A DNA stretch of 6,165 nt. Source: Dehalococcoidales bacterium (GTDB taxonomy: Bacteria; Chloroflexota; Dehalococcoidia; Dehalococcoidales; JAUXAE01). The translations under genes were made by a program, and so were the position numbers. Positions 1-6,097 of the stretch are shown piece by piece. The notes beneath the pieces were generated by a model. It made no database searches. It was not told the origin of the DNA and saw only the letters and a list, made by a program, of their open reading frames with translations. Numbering within the stretch: position 1 is the first letter of the stretch; each line of letters opens with the position of its first letter. Where the stretch lies: NCBI GenBank assembly GCA_030620035.1, contig JAUXAE010000067.1, forward strand, positions 1 through 6,165. The letters run 5' to 3'.

Positions 1-775
1 CCTGCCACGCCTTGAGATGATAGGGGGCGCTGTCAACCATGACGCCGTCCATATCCCAGATGACCGCCTTGGTATTGCCCTCTGCCCCTATCTGAATTCT
101 TCTCTTGGGCTTGGTGATGGCCGGCCGTCTTAGATATAGCGGCTGCAGGCTGGCTGGATTGTCGTAGTCGCCGGCCTCAAGCCGCTTAAGACCTAGCTCG
201 GCTAGGTAGCCGGCCCGCCGCAGCCTGGTGGCCAAGGGTGGTATTATGGCCCTTGCTCCCAGCCTATTACTTAGCTCCTCAGCAATGGTTTCTGCGAATT
301 CACCGCAGAATAGTGTCCTGGTGGTTATCTTTGAGCATAGAGATTCTATGGTAGTTATGTGCTCGGCCACCAGCTGGCGCCACTGGCCACCCTTTCTCTG
401 GTAGATGGCGGTGGCAATCTCGCCACCGCCGGCCTTAAATATGGGGCAGATGGGCCGGCCGGTTTCGGCATGCTGGTAGGCTTCTGCTTCCAGGGTGCTG
501 ATGCCCACCAGTGGTATTTTAAGGCTTAGGGCTAAACCCTTGGCCGTGCCCAGGCCCACCCTCAGTCCGTTGAAGCTTCCCGGCCCCCGGGCCACAATTA
601 CGGCCACAATAGACTGAATCTCCAGCCCGGCCTGGTCTAGTAGCTGGCTTAAGTGGGGCAGTAGCTGAACAGTGTGGTTCTGCCGGCAGCGCCAGGTTAC
701 TTCGGCCAGCAGATGGCCCTCCTTAAGCAGGGCCAGGCTGGCGGTATCTGTTGAGGTATCAATGGCCAGTTGCAT
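1..775 (-). CDS. tsaB: TsaB fused to a HAD-superfamily phosphatase domain (partial, C-terminus beyond window)
   Basis: The reading frame starts at ATG 775-773 and stays open to the window edge (258 codons), so the 3' end is missing. Residues 1-220 are TsaB, the inactive ASKHA-fold partner of TsaD in tRNA N6-threonylcarbamoyladenosine (t6A) synthesis in the cytoplasm. Visible marks are the N-terminal AIDTST strand, HTVQLLP (34-40), the hallmark ARGPGSF (62-68) followed by GLRVGLGTAKGLAL, and a closing PLYLRRP (212-218). After a basic linker of about 18 residues comes a second domain, VIWDMDGVMVDS (238-249). This is HAD motif I with nucleophile D241 and acid D243, of the beta-phosphoglucomutase/phosphatase type. 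There is no stop or frameshift between the two, so it is a real fusion. The start is supported by GGGAG close upstream of the ATG. It overlaps tsaE by 17 bases. The HAD substrate cannot be told from this fragment. The TsaB call is firm. Confidence 0.93.
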   Translation of the reverse strand, partial: MQLAIDTSTDTASLALLKEGHLLAEVTWRCRQNHTVQLLPHLSQLLDQAGLEIQSIVAVIVARGPGSFNGLRVGLGTAKGLALSLKIPLVGISTLEAEAYQHAETGRPICPIFKAGGGEIATAIYQRKGGQWRQLVAEHITTIESLCSKITTRTLFCGEFAETIAEELSNRLGARAIIPPLATRLRRAGYLAELGLKRLEAGDYDNPASLQPLYLRRPAITKPKRRIQIGAEGNTKAVIWDMDGVMVDSAPYHLKAWQ

Positions 776-1286
776 TGACTCCCTGTCCTTTTAGTTCGTT
801 TACCATCTCCCGATAGCGCTGGCCGCTGGCTTTGAGCCTGAAGCGGCGCTCGGTATCGGCCAGGTAGTCTATTTCAATCAGCAGGTGCTCCCGGGGCAGC
901 AGCTCAAGACCCTTCTCCGCCCATTCTATGACACAGATGCCGTTACCGTATAGATATTCGTCCAGCCCCAGGTCAGCAATCTCGGCCAGGTTATCCAGCC
1001 GGTAGAGGTCTATGTGGTATAGCGGCAGCCGGCCGTAGAGCTCCCTGACGATGACAAAGGAAGGGCTTAAGGTGTATTCCTTGATACCCAGCCCCCAGGC
1101 GATACCCTGGGTAAGGCAGGTCTTGCCTGTCCCTAGGTTGCCCATCAGGAGAAAGACATCACCCGGTCTAGCCAGCTCAGCGATGCGGGTACCCAGCCGC
1201 TGGGTGTCATCAGGACTGTGAGTGACCTGCTCAAGGTAGCCTATCCTGTCTGGTGAACTGGGCGGCCTAGCTTCATTCGGTGACAA
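759..1286 (-). CDS. tsaE: TsaE, P-loop ATPase of tRNA t6A biosynthesis
   Basis: TsaE is the cytoplasmic ATPase that binds the TsaB-TsaD complex and drives the catalytic cycle of t6A modification at A37 of ANN-decoding tRNAs. With the start chosen here (175 residues) the Walker A loop is GNLGTGK-T (49-56). The family motifs follow in order: SPSF (74-77), HIDLYRL (91-97, D93), GLDEYL, and VIEW (119-122). No ATG lies in the N-terminal region. The candidate starts are TTG 1286-1284, which overlaps thiL by 14 bases and has AGGA/AGGATGG upstream, and TTG 1337-1335 (192 residues), which overlaps thiL by 65 bases with only a weak AGG. The shorter form is preferred. Even then about 20 residues precede the usual family N-terminus (THSPDDT), so the start is uncertain although the identity is not. 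The gene lies between thiL and tsaB and overlaps both, implying coupled translation. Confidence 0.92.
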   Translation of the reverse strand: MSPNEARPPSSPDRIGYLEQVTHSPDDTQRLGTRIAELARPGDVFLLMGNLGTGKTCLTQGIAWGLGIKEYTLSPSFVIVRELYGRLPLYHIDLYRLDNLAEIADLGLDEYLYGNGICVIEWAEKGLELLPREHLLIEIDYLADTERRFRLKASGQRYREMVNELKGQGVNATGH

Positions 1287-2283
1287 AGTGTTGCCATCCT
1301 GCCTTGCCCGGTTGGTAGGGTCGGCCGTCTTTACCAACCAGGCCTATTTTGCCTACCTGGCCGGGCTCAATTTCACCGATGACGGTTACCGGACAGGCAG
1401 CTTGGGCGGTTACTCGGTTAATGATTTCGGCACTCCCGGTGAACAGCAGCTCATAGTCCTCCCCTCCCGATAGTGCCAGCTCAATTGCTTTATTACCGAA
1501 GTTAGCCTTGACGGCGGGGTGGATGGGTATCCGGTCAACCTCTAGTCGGGCACCTGCCTGGCTGGCCCTCAAGATGTGGTTTAGGTCTGAAATCAGCCCG
1601 TCACTGATGTCTATGGCCGTTTTCACCCCGTGCTTCACCAGTAGCTGCCCTTCAGCGATACGGGGCTGGGGGTGAAGGAAGGCCTTTCTGAAAGTAGCCT
1701 CAGCCTCAGGGTCAAACTGGAGCTTCTTGGTCAGCATCTCAAGGCCGGCGGCGGCGGTACCCAGGTAGCCGGTGACGGCTATCCGGTCACCAGGCTGGGC
1801 GGCCCGGCGGGTGAGTATCTTACCCTGGCCGGGGGCACGGCCGATAACGGTGATATTGATGGCCACCAGGGGTGCCGTACTCATATCGCCACCGGCGATG
1901 GCCACCTGGTACTCATTGGCCAGCTCAATTATTCCCTGATAGAGTTCGGTAACATCATCTACTTCGGTGTCATTGGGCAGGGCTAGGGCTATCAGGGCGT
2001 ATTGGGCGGTACCGCCCATAGCGGCAATATCGCTCAGGTTGGGGGCCAGCGCTTTCCAGCCCAGTTCCCTCCAGGAAATCCCGTTAAGGGTAAAGTGGAC
2101 ATCCTGGATGAAGCCGTCAACGGCGGCCAGCTGGTTGGCGGCGTCACCCTGCCAGGCGGCGGCATCATCACCGATGCCGATAATGATTTGCCGGCCGGAA
2201 ATGGCCGGGCCCTTCTGGGCTTGATCTACCATTCTGGCCAGCCGTTCAATCAGCCCGAATTCCCCCAGCTCTGAGACCTTCAT
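1273..2283 (-). CDS. thiL: ThiL, thiamine-monophosphate kinase
   Basis: ThiL phosphorylates thiamine monophosphate to the cofactor thiamine diphosphate using ATP, the last step of bacterial thiamine synthesis. The 336-residue product has the normal family length and the AIRS/PurM-like kinase motifs in order: GIGDDAA (36-42, Mg-ATP site), DGFIQDVHF (56-64, matching the family's D-x(6)-HF), WKALAPNLSDIAAMGG (76-91), GGDM (131-134), DISDGLISDL (225-234) and SGGEDYELLF (272-281). The frame is open upstream to 2430, but the ThiL homology starts at MKVSELGEFGLIERL, so ATG 2283-2281 is the real start. The extra 49 residues have no family resemblance and would cross the promoter. It is the first gene of the minus-strand operon, followed by tsaE. 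No other thiamine gene is in the window. Confidence 0.95.
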   Translation of the reverse strand: MKVSELGEFGLIERLARMVDQAQKGPAISGRQIIIGIGDDAAAWQGDAANQLAAVDGFIQDVHFTLNGISWRELGWKALAPNLSDIAAMGGTAQYALIALALPNDTEVDDVTELYQGIIELANEYQVAIAGGDMSTAPLVAINITVIGRAPGQGKILTRRAAQPGDRIAVTGYLGTAAAGLEMLTKKLQFDPEAEATFRKAFLHPQPRIAEGQLLVKHGVKTAIDISDGLISDLNHILRASQAGARLEVDRIPIHPAVKANFGNKAIELALSGGEDYELLFTGSAEIINRVTAQAACPVTVIGEIEPGQVGKIGLVGKDGRPYQPGKAGWQHFVTE

Positions 2284-2292
2284 CGTCCCGCC

Positions 2293-2321
2293 ATTATAGC
2301 ACTCCCAAAACTGGCTCACAA
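2293..2321 (-). promoter_or_regulatory. Extended -10 promoter for thiL-tsaE-tsaB, nearly leaderless
   Basis: Read on the minus strand, TTGTGA (2321-2316, 4 of 6 to the -35 consensus), a 17-base spacer and a perfect TATAAT (2298-2293) lie directly upstream of thiL. TG two bases before the -10 box (2301-2300) makes it an extended -10. The expected transcription start, about 7 bases beyond the box, is near 2286-2285, only 2-3 bases before the thiL ATG. The GGCGGG between box and start would largely be outside the transcript, so initiation may be leaderless. This is inferred from sequence only. Confidence 0.6.
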
Positions 2322-2354
2322 ACTTAAGGCAAGGTTTTTCGCCTGCTTTAAGCC

Positions 2355-2384
2355 TTGACAATCTCTTGGTATGGTGGCTATTAT
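2355..2384 (+). promoter_or_regulatory. Candidate sigma-70-type promoter for the plus-strand operon (P1)
   Basis: A perfect TTGACA (2355-2360) is followed by an 18-base spacer and TATTAT (2379-2384, 5 of 6 to the -10 consensus). The predicted start is near 2391, giving a leader of about 160 bases before the first methyltransferase. It is the best -35 box in the divergent region. Confidence 0.5.
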
Positions 2385-2422
2385 TTATCATTATCATCGC
2401 AAAAAGTACCCGGCAGTTTTTG

Positions 2423-2451
2423 TTGGCCATATATTAATTATAAGTTATGAT
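2423..2451 (+). promoter_or_regulatory. Second candidate plus-strand promoter (P2)
   Basis: TTGGCC (2423-2428, 4 of 6), a 17-base AT-rich spacer and TATGAT (2446-2451, 5 of 6) form a possible second promoter. Its predicted start is near 2458, inside the inverted repeat at 2450-2469. It is weaker than P1, and in AT-rich sequence such matches can arise by chance. Confidence 0.3.
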
Positions 2452-2469
2452 ACATAAAGAGCTATGTAT
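2450..2469. repeat. Perfect 7-bp inverted repeat, possible operator
   Basis: ATACATA (2450-2456) and TATGTAT (2463-2469) are perfect reverse complements separated by six bases (AAGAGC). The site starts inside the candidate P2 -10 box and lies downstream of P1. A repressor bound here could block P2 and obstruct P1. As RNA it would be only a weak, AT-only 7-bp hairpin, with no U-tract to make it a terminator. Confidence 0.4.
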
Positions 2470-2553
2470 GCCTTTAGTTCCTCTGAGACAGCCCCCAAAG
2501 AAGTCACTAGCAGATGGCGCTTTGCTGCCAATGGCCTGCTTTAAAGGAGAACT

Positions 2554-3333
2554 ATGAAGAGCGCAGTAGAGGCGCCCATAAAGGACCCCGGGCTTGATTC
2601 TGAAGAGGCCCGACAGAGAAAGAAATATATGGTCGATTTGTTTGTAGTTCAGGCCAGGAACTACGATTTCCATGATGATGTCTACGGGTTCTACGCCCAC
2701 CGTTTTTGGGTCCGGTCTCTTCTAAATGTCGTTAAAGGCTTCATGCAGGGTCGGGCTTCGGCCAGGATGCTTGACCTTGCCTGCGGCACTGGCTTTGTTG
2801 CCTTTAATGTCGCCAATAAGTTTGCTAATATTGATATTGACGGCTTTGATATTAGCCCCGACATGATAACTGTTGCCCAGGAGAGATGCCAGAAGGGTTT
2901 TGAGGGCCGGAAGATTAACTTCTGGGTTGGGGATGCCGAGGTTGCCTACGGGGAGAAAATGTACGATATTATCACCACCAGCTTTGCCTTCAGGAACTTT
3001 GTCAACAAGAACCTGGCCACCGAGAATGTCTTCAGGGCCCTGAAACCGGGCGGGGTCTTTATCATTCAGGACCTGACCAAACCGGAGCACCAGCCGCTTA
3101 AGGGCTTTTATCTTTTTTATATGAAGTATATCCTACCCATAATTACCCGGATACTGGGGACGGAGAAAACGGCCGCCGGATGGCTGCTGAAATCAGTGCG
3201 AATGATGCCCAAGAACTCCGAGATAAAGAGCTTGCTTGAGGGCAAGGGCTTTACCGGTGTCTATTATAGGAGCCTGACCCTGGGCATTGCCTGTTTAATT
3301 GTTGGTTATAAGCCGGGGGAATTATATGAGTAG
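2554..3333 (+). CDS. UbiE/MenG-family SAM-dependent methyltransferase, copy 1
   Basis: This 259-residue class I methyltransferase is of the UbiE/MenG/COQ5 type, which C-methylates the ring of prenylated quinone precursors. The N-terminal stretch KKYMVDLF..QARNYDFHDD (24-42) matches the UbiE start (F-x-x-x-A-x-x-YD-x-x-ND). The SAM-binding motif I is MLDLACGTG (72-80), followed by the acidic loop DGFDIS (96-101, D99). GDAE (126-129), TTSFAFRNF (141-149; UbiE has SFGLRN), LKPGGVF (163-169) and the C-terminal GFTGVYYRSLTLG..GYKP (232-254) complete the pattern. AAAGGAG (2543-2549) is ideally spaced before ATG 2554. It is the first gene of the plus-strand operon, and its last 8 bases overlap copy 2. 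The segment at 41-60, where UbiE has GxHRxW, has diverged (GFYAHRFW), so its substrate may differ. A quinone-type substrate is inferred from the family and the nearby prenyltransferase. Confidence 0.88.
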   Translation: MKSAVEAPIKDPGLDSEEARQRKKYMVDLFVVQARNYDFHDDVYGFYAHRFWVRSLLNVVKGFMQGRASARMLDLACGTGFVAFNVANKFANIDIDGFDISPDMITVAQERCQKGFEGRKINFWVGDAEVAYGEKMYDIITTSFAFRNFVNKNLATENVFRALKPGGVFIIQDLTKPEHQPLKGFYLFYMKYILPIITRILGTEKTAAGWLLKSVRMMPKNSEIKSLLEGKGFTGVYYRSLTLGIACLIVGYKPGELYE

Positions 3334-4087
3334 TTTAGTAGCCGCGCCCCTAAAAGACCCCGGGCTTGATTCCAAAGAGGCCCGGCAGAGAAAAAAATAT
3401 ATGGTCGAGCTCTTTGGTTATCAGGCCAGGAACTATGATTTGCATGATGACCTAATCGGCTTGGGCGTCCACCGGCGATGGGTTCTAGATATGGTTAGGG
3501 TGATTAAAGGCTTCATGCAAGGTCGGGCTTCGGCCAGGATGCTTGACCTTGCCTGCGGCACCGGCTTTGTTGCCTTCAATGTCGCCAGGCAGTTTGCTAA
3601 CATTGATATTGACGGCTTTGACATCAGCCAGGAAATGGTGGCCATTGCCCGGGAGAGACACCAAAAAGTCTTTAGGGGCCGGAAGATTAACTTCTGGGTT
3701 GGGGATGCCGAGGTTGCCTACAGGGAGAAAATGTACGATATTATCACCACCTGCTTTGCCTTCAGGAACTTTGCCAATAAGAACCTGGCCACCGAGAATG
3801 TCTTCAGGGCCCTGAAACCGGGCGGGGTCTTCATCATTCAGGACCTGACCAAACCGGAGCACCAGCCGCTTAAGGGCTTTTATCTTTTCTATATGAAGTA
3901 TATCCTGCCCATAATTGCCAGGGTACTGGGAACAGAAAGAAGGGCGCCCAGATACCTTTATAATTCAGTCCAGCTCATGCCCAAGAACGCCGAGATAAAG
4001 AGGCTGCTTGAGAGTAGTGGCTTTACCGGTGTCTCTTGTAAGAGCCAGACCTTGGGCATTGCCTGTTTGATTGTCGGCTACAAACCA
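2554..4087 (+). repeat. Tandem gene duplication, 772-bp period
   Basis: Bases 2554-3315 and 3326-4087 are a direct repeat at a constant offset of 772 bases with no indels. Identity is uneven. Bases 3007-3134 and their partner 3779-3906 differ at only two positions, both silent, and 2734-2793 against 3506-3565 differ at about two. The 60 bases just before the latter (2674-2733) are so diverged that 12 of 20 encoded residues change. Such sharp boundaries suggest gene conversion over a duplication under diversifying selection. Confidence 0.9.
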
Positions 4088-4096
4088 GAAGGCTAG
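3326..4096 (+). CDS. UbiE/MenG-family SAM-dependent methyltransferase, copy 2 (tandem paralogue)
   Basis: This 256-residue paralogue aligns to copy 1 without a gap through residue 254, with about 200 of 254 residues identical by hand count. It keeps motif I LDLACGTG (73-80), D99, GDAE (126-129), the AFRNF segment and LKPGGVF (163-169), so SAM binding should be intact. ATG 3326 lies inside the end of copy 1 (shared bases ATGAGTAG) and has GGGGGA five bases upstream. A longer frame from 3299 would lie inside copy 1 and is rejected. Compared with copy 1, residues 44-52 (IGLGVHRRW) are nearer the classical UbiE GIHRxW. The C-terminal segment has lost the tyrosines of YYRSLT (here SCKSQT). Differences cluster in probable substrate-facing regions, which suggests a related but different methyl acceptor. 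One base separates it from the cyclase. Confidence 0.88.
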   Translation: MSSLVAAPLKDPGLDSKEARQRKKYMVELFGYQARNYDLHDDLIGLGVHRRWVLDMVRVIKGFMQGRASARMLDLACGTGFVAFNVARQFANIDIDGFDISQEMVAIARERHQKVFRGRKINFWVGDAEVAYREKMYDIITTCFAFRNFANKNLATENVFRALKPGGVFIIQDLTKPEHQPLKGFYLFYMKYILPIIARVLGTERRAPRYLYNSVQLMPKNAEIKRLLESSGFTGVSCKSQTLGIACLIVGYKPEG

Positions 4097-4097
4097 G

Positions 4098-5192
4098 ATG
4101 GTAGGGATGGAAACACTAGAATTCGATATTGGCCACAACGCCACCAGAAAGATATACATCGGCAGTAACACCCTGGAGGCACTGCCCGATTATGTCAGGG
4201 GACTTTCGGCCGATAAGTTTTTCATTGTTAGCGACACAAATGTTGATAGGCTTCTTAAAACGAGGGTCAAGGATAGCCTGGCCGGTGTCGCCGAAACACA
4301 CCTGGTTTTATTCCCGGCTGGTGAAGGCAGCAAGACACTGTCCACTCTGGAAGCAGTGGCCGCCCAGATTCTGGAGGCCGGGGCCACCAAGACAAGCGTT
4401 ATTGTCTGCCTAGGGGGCGGTGTTGTCGGCAACCTTGGCGGGCTGCTGGCGGCACTTCTTTTCCGGGGCATCAGGTTTTTCCATATTCCGACGACACTGG
4501 TGGCCCAGATTGACAGCGCTATCGGCATAAAGCAGGCAGTAAACTACCGGAAGGGTAAGAATCTCTTCGGGCAATACTATCCGCCGGAGTTTGTCTTTGT
4601 TGACCTGGCCACTACAAGAAGCCTTGCCGACAGGCATATCAGGGCCGGCATTGCCGAATCGGTAAAACACGCTCTCTGTCAGGATAGGGACTTCTTTGAC
4701 TATCTGGAGCAGAATGCCGGCGGTTATTCCTGGGAGGTAATAGATAAAATTTCCCGGCATACCATTAAGCTGAAGCTGGAGCTTCTTAAACTGGACCCCT
4801 TTGAGGGCAAGCTTGACCCCCAGCTAGAGCTGGGGCATACCATCGGCCATGCCCTAGAGATAATAAAAATGGGCCAACTGCTGCACGGTGAGGCCATTGC
4901 CATCGGCATGGTGGCCGAGACCAGGCTCTCCTGTGCCCTCGGTTTTATGAAGGATGAACTGTGCCGCAAGATAGAAGGCATCTTCCAGAAGATTGGCCTG
5001 CCCACCAGAATACCGGCCGATGTATCCGTAGACCAGATTATGGATACCCTGAGATATGATAACAAGAGGCGAACCGACAGGAATGACTTCTTCCTGCTTG
5101 AGGACTTTACCCGGTTCCACAAAACAAATGATAAAATTGGTACCAAGGTGCCTGAAGCTGTCCTAAGGGAAGTCCTTGAAGACTGTCACTAG
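4098..5192 (+). CDS. Sugar-phosphate cyclase (dehydroquinate synthase superfamily), 2-deoxy-scyllo-inosose synthase-like
   Basis: This 364-residue enzyme belongs to the family of NAD- and metal-dependent cyclases that turn sugar phosphates into six-membered carbocycles. Visible parts are PAGEGSKTLST (73-83), the nucleotide loop GGGVVGN (106-112), FRGIRFFHIPTT (122-133), IDSAIGIKQAVN (138-149), GKN (153-155), AESVKH (186-191), GHTIGHALE (246-254) and LHGEA (262-266). The metal ligands are predicted as E187, H247 and H263. AroB normally has GD, GGKT and, before GHT, an Arg and an Asn. Here these are GN, GIKQ, D240 and E244. From memory, DOIS enzymes such as BtrC share GN, IKQAVN, the Glu before xGHTIGHA, YYPPxFVF and DNKR (321-324 here). 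A DOIS-like product is therefore more likely than 3-dehydroquinate. ATG 4098 has AGAAGG five bases upstream; ATG 4107 is an alternative. The last 17 bases overlap the prenyltransferase. The superfamily is certain, the substrate is inferred. Confidence 0.85.
   Translation: MVGMETLEFDIGHNATRKIYIGSNTLEALPDYVRGLSADKFFIVSDTNVDRLLKTRVKDSLAGVAETHLVLFPAGEGSKTLSTLEAVAAQILEAGATKTSVIVCLGGGVVGNLGGLLAALLFRGIRFFHIPTTLVAQIDSAIGIKQAVNYRKGKNLFGQYYPPEFVFVDLATTRSLADRHIRAGIAESVKHALCQDRDFFDYLEQNAGGYSWEVIDKISRHTIKLKLELLKLDPFEGKLDPQLELGHTIGHALEIIKMGQLLHGEAIAIGMVAETRLSCALGFMKDELCRKIEGIFQKIGLPTRIPADVSVDQIMDTLRYDNKRRTDRNDFFLLEDFTRFHKTNDKIGTKVPEAVLREVLEDCH
5165..5170 (+). promoter_or_regulatory. Ribosome binding site deciding the TTG start of the prenyltransferase
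   Basis: AAGGGA lies five bases before TTG 5176, inside the end of the cyclase gene. It is a strong, well-spaced site. It supports the TTG start over the first downstream ATG (residue 28), which would remove the conserved N-terminal helix. Confidence 0.7.
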
Positions 5193-6096
5193 CCCAAAGA
5201 TAACATTTGGCCACTGGCTGCAGGCGGCAAGACTGGTTTTCCTGCCCCAGGGGGTTATGCCGGTACTATTGGCCGGTGCCATTGCCTACTCAGAGGGCAT
5301 CTTCAGGCCGGACTATTTCTTGATTGCCTTGATGGCCGCGACCGCCGTCCAGATAGGCCTGACCATGTTTAATGACACCCTTGACTTCGTTTACGGGACG
5401 GATCAGAAGAAAGTAGGCGCCAAAAACCCGTATTCCGGGGGCAGCGGGGTGCTAGCCAGCGGCATTATCAGGCCAAGACAGGCCCTGGGGGCCATATTCT
5501 CACTCTATTTCTTTGCCTTGCTGTGTGCCGTATATTTGGCCCTTGAGGTGGGCATCGGGCTTCTGTGGCTGGCCCTGCTGGGGGCGGCCATCTCCATATT
5601 CTATTCGGCCAAGCCCCTCAGGTTTGCCTACCGGGGCATTGGCGAGGTGATGATGTTTGTCGGCTACGGGTCGGTGCTGACCGCCTGGGGCTATTTTGTC
5701 CACTCGGCCAGCTTAAGCTATGAGATACTGCTGATAGGTGCCATCCCGGGGCTTCTGATGTGGACGATGATACTGATCAATGAGATACCCGATTATGAAG
5801 AGGACCGGGCGGCCAACAAGAAAAACATTGTCTACCGTATCGGGCCCCGAAATACCAAAAACCTGTTTATTTGTTCGCTCACCGTTTTGTATGTTTATAC
5901 GGCGGTGCTTCTGTTCCTGGGGGTGTTGCCCCCGGCCTGTGCCCTGGCCTTTCTGGGGGTACCTCTGGCGGTAAAGGCGGCAGCGGTGGCCAAAAAGTAC
6001 TATCTTGACCCGCTTAAGGTAGCCCCGGCTAATAGATTTATGGTCTATATATACTCACTGACCACGGTGGCCGTTGCCGTAGGATTTCTGATTTAA
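5176..6096 (+). CDS. UbiA-superfamily membrane polyprenyltransferase, MenA-like
   Basis: This 306-residue integral membrane protein has about nine hydrophobic segments (roughly 20-39, 46-64, 103-122, 124-143, 158-174, 184-202, 230-250, 252-271, 287-305). Family members transfer a polyprenyl chain from its diphosphate to an aromatic or other acceptor at the membrane. The first Asp-rich motif is NDTLDFVYGTD (66-76) and the second is NEIPDYEEDR (202-211); both bind Mg-diphosphate and are intact. YSAKPLRFAYRGIGE (143-157) resembles the YxGxPxxxxYxGxGE of MenA (DHNA prenyltransferase) more than UbiA. PYSGGSGVL (85-93) after motif 1 is a further visible block. The start is TTG 5176, set by AAGGGA five bases upstream, and it overlaps the cyclase by 17 bases. 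No men ring-synthesis genes are nearby, so the acceptor may not be DHNA. It could instead be the cyclase-derived ring. Confidence 0.87.
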   Translation: MKTVTSPKITFGHWLQAARLVFLPQGVMPVLLAGAIAYSEGIFRPDYFLIALMAATAVQIGLTMFNDTLDFVYGTDQKKVGAKNPYSGGSGVLASGIIRPRQALGAIFSLYFFALLCAVYLALEVGIGLLWLALLGAAISIFYSAKPLRFAYRGIGEVMMFVGYGSVLTAWGYFVHSASLSYEILLIGAIPGLLMWTMILINEIPDYEEDRAANKKNIVYRIGPRNTKNLFICSLTVLYVYTAVLLFLGVLPPACALAFLGVPLAVKAAAVAKKYYLDPLKVAPANRFMVYIYSLTTVAVAVGFLI

Positions 6097-6097
6097 G

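Noticed and set aside
1287..1337. Longer tsaE from TTG 1337
   Set aside because: It would overlap thiL by 65 bases with a weak ribosome site and adds residues not typical of TsaE. It is kept only as an alternative start.
2400..2422. CAAAAA ... TTTTTG inverted repeat resembling a terminator
   Set aside because: The 6-bp stem is almost only A-T with an 11-base loop and no GC-rich core, and no gene on either strand ends here.
2284..2430. N-terminal extension of thiL by 49 residues
   Set aside because: It has no ThiL resemblance, would cover the -10/-35 promoter, and the family N-terminus begins at ATG 2283.
2483..2488. CTGAGA in the divergent region, as in the TPP (THI-box) riboswitch, close to thiL
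   Set aside because: It lies on the opposite strand to thiL and none of the other conserved riboswitch segments (such as the CUGAUxxGG..AUACC part) is present.
2722..3090. Antisense open frame repeated in the second copy (3485-3862) with a very similar translation
   Set aside because: Its apparent conservation comes entirely from the methyltransferase duplication; it lies antisense to clear family motifs and resembles no known protein.
4098..5192. Plain AroB (3-dehydroquinate synthase) or glycerol dehydrogenase
   Set aside because: The fold is right for AroB, but several substrate-binding positions differ in a DOIS-like way. The GHTIGHA and LHGEA metal sites with the GKN loop exclude iron-type alcohol or glycerol dehydrogenases.
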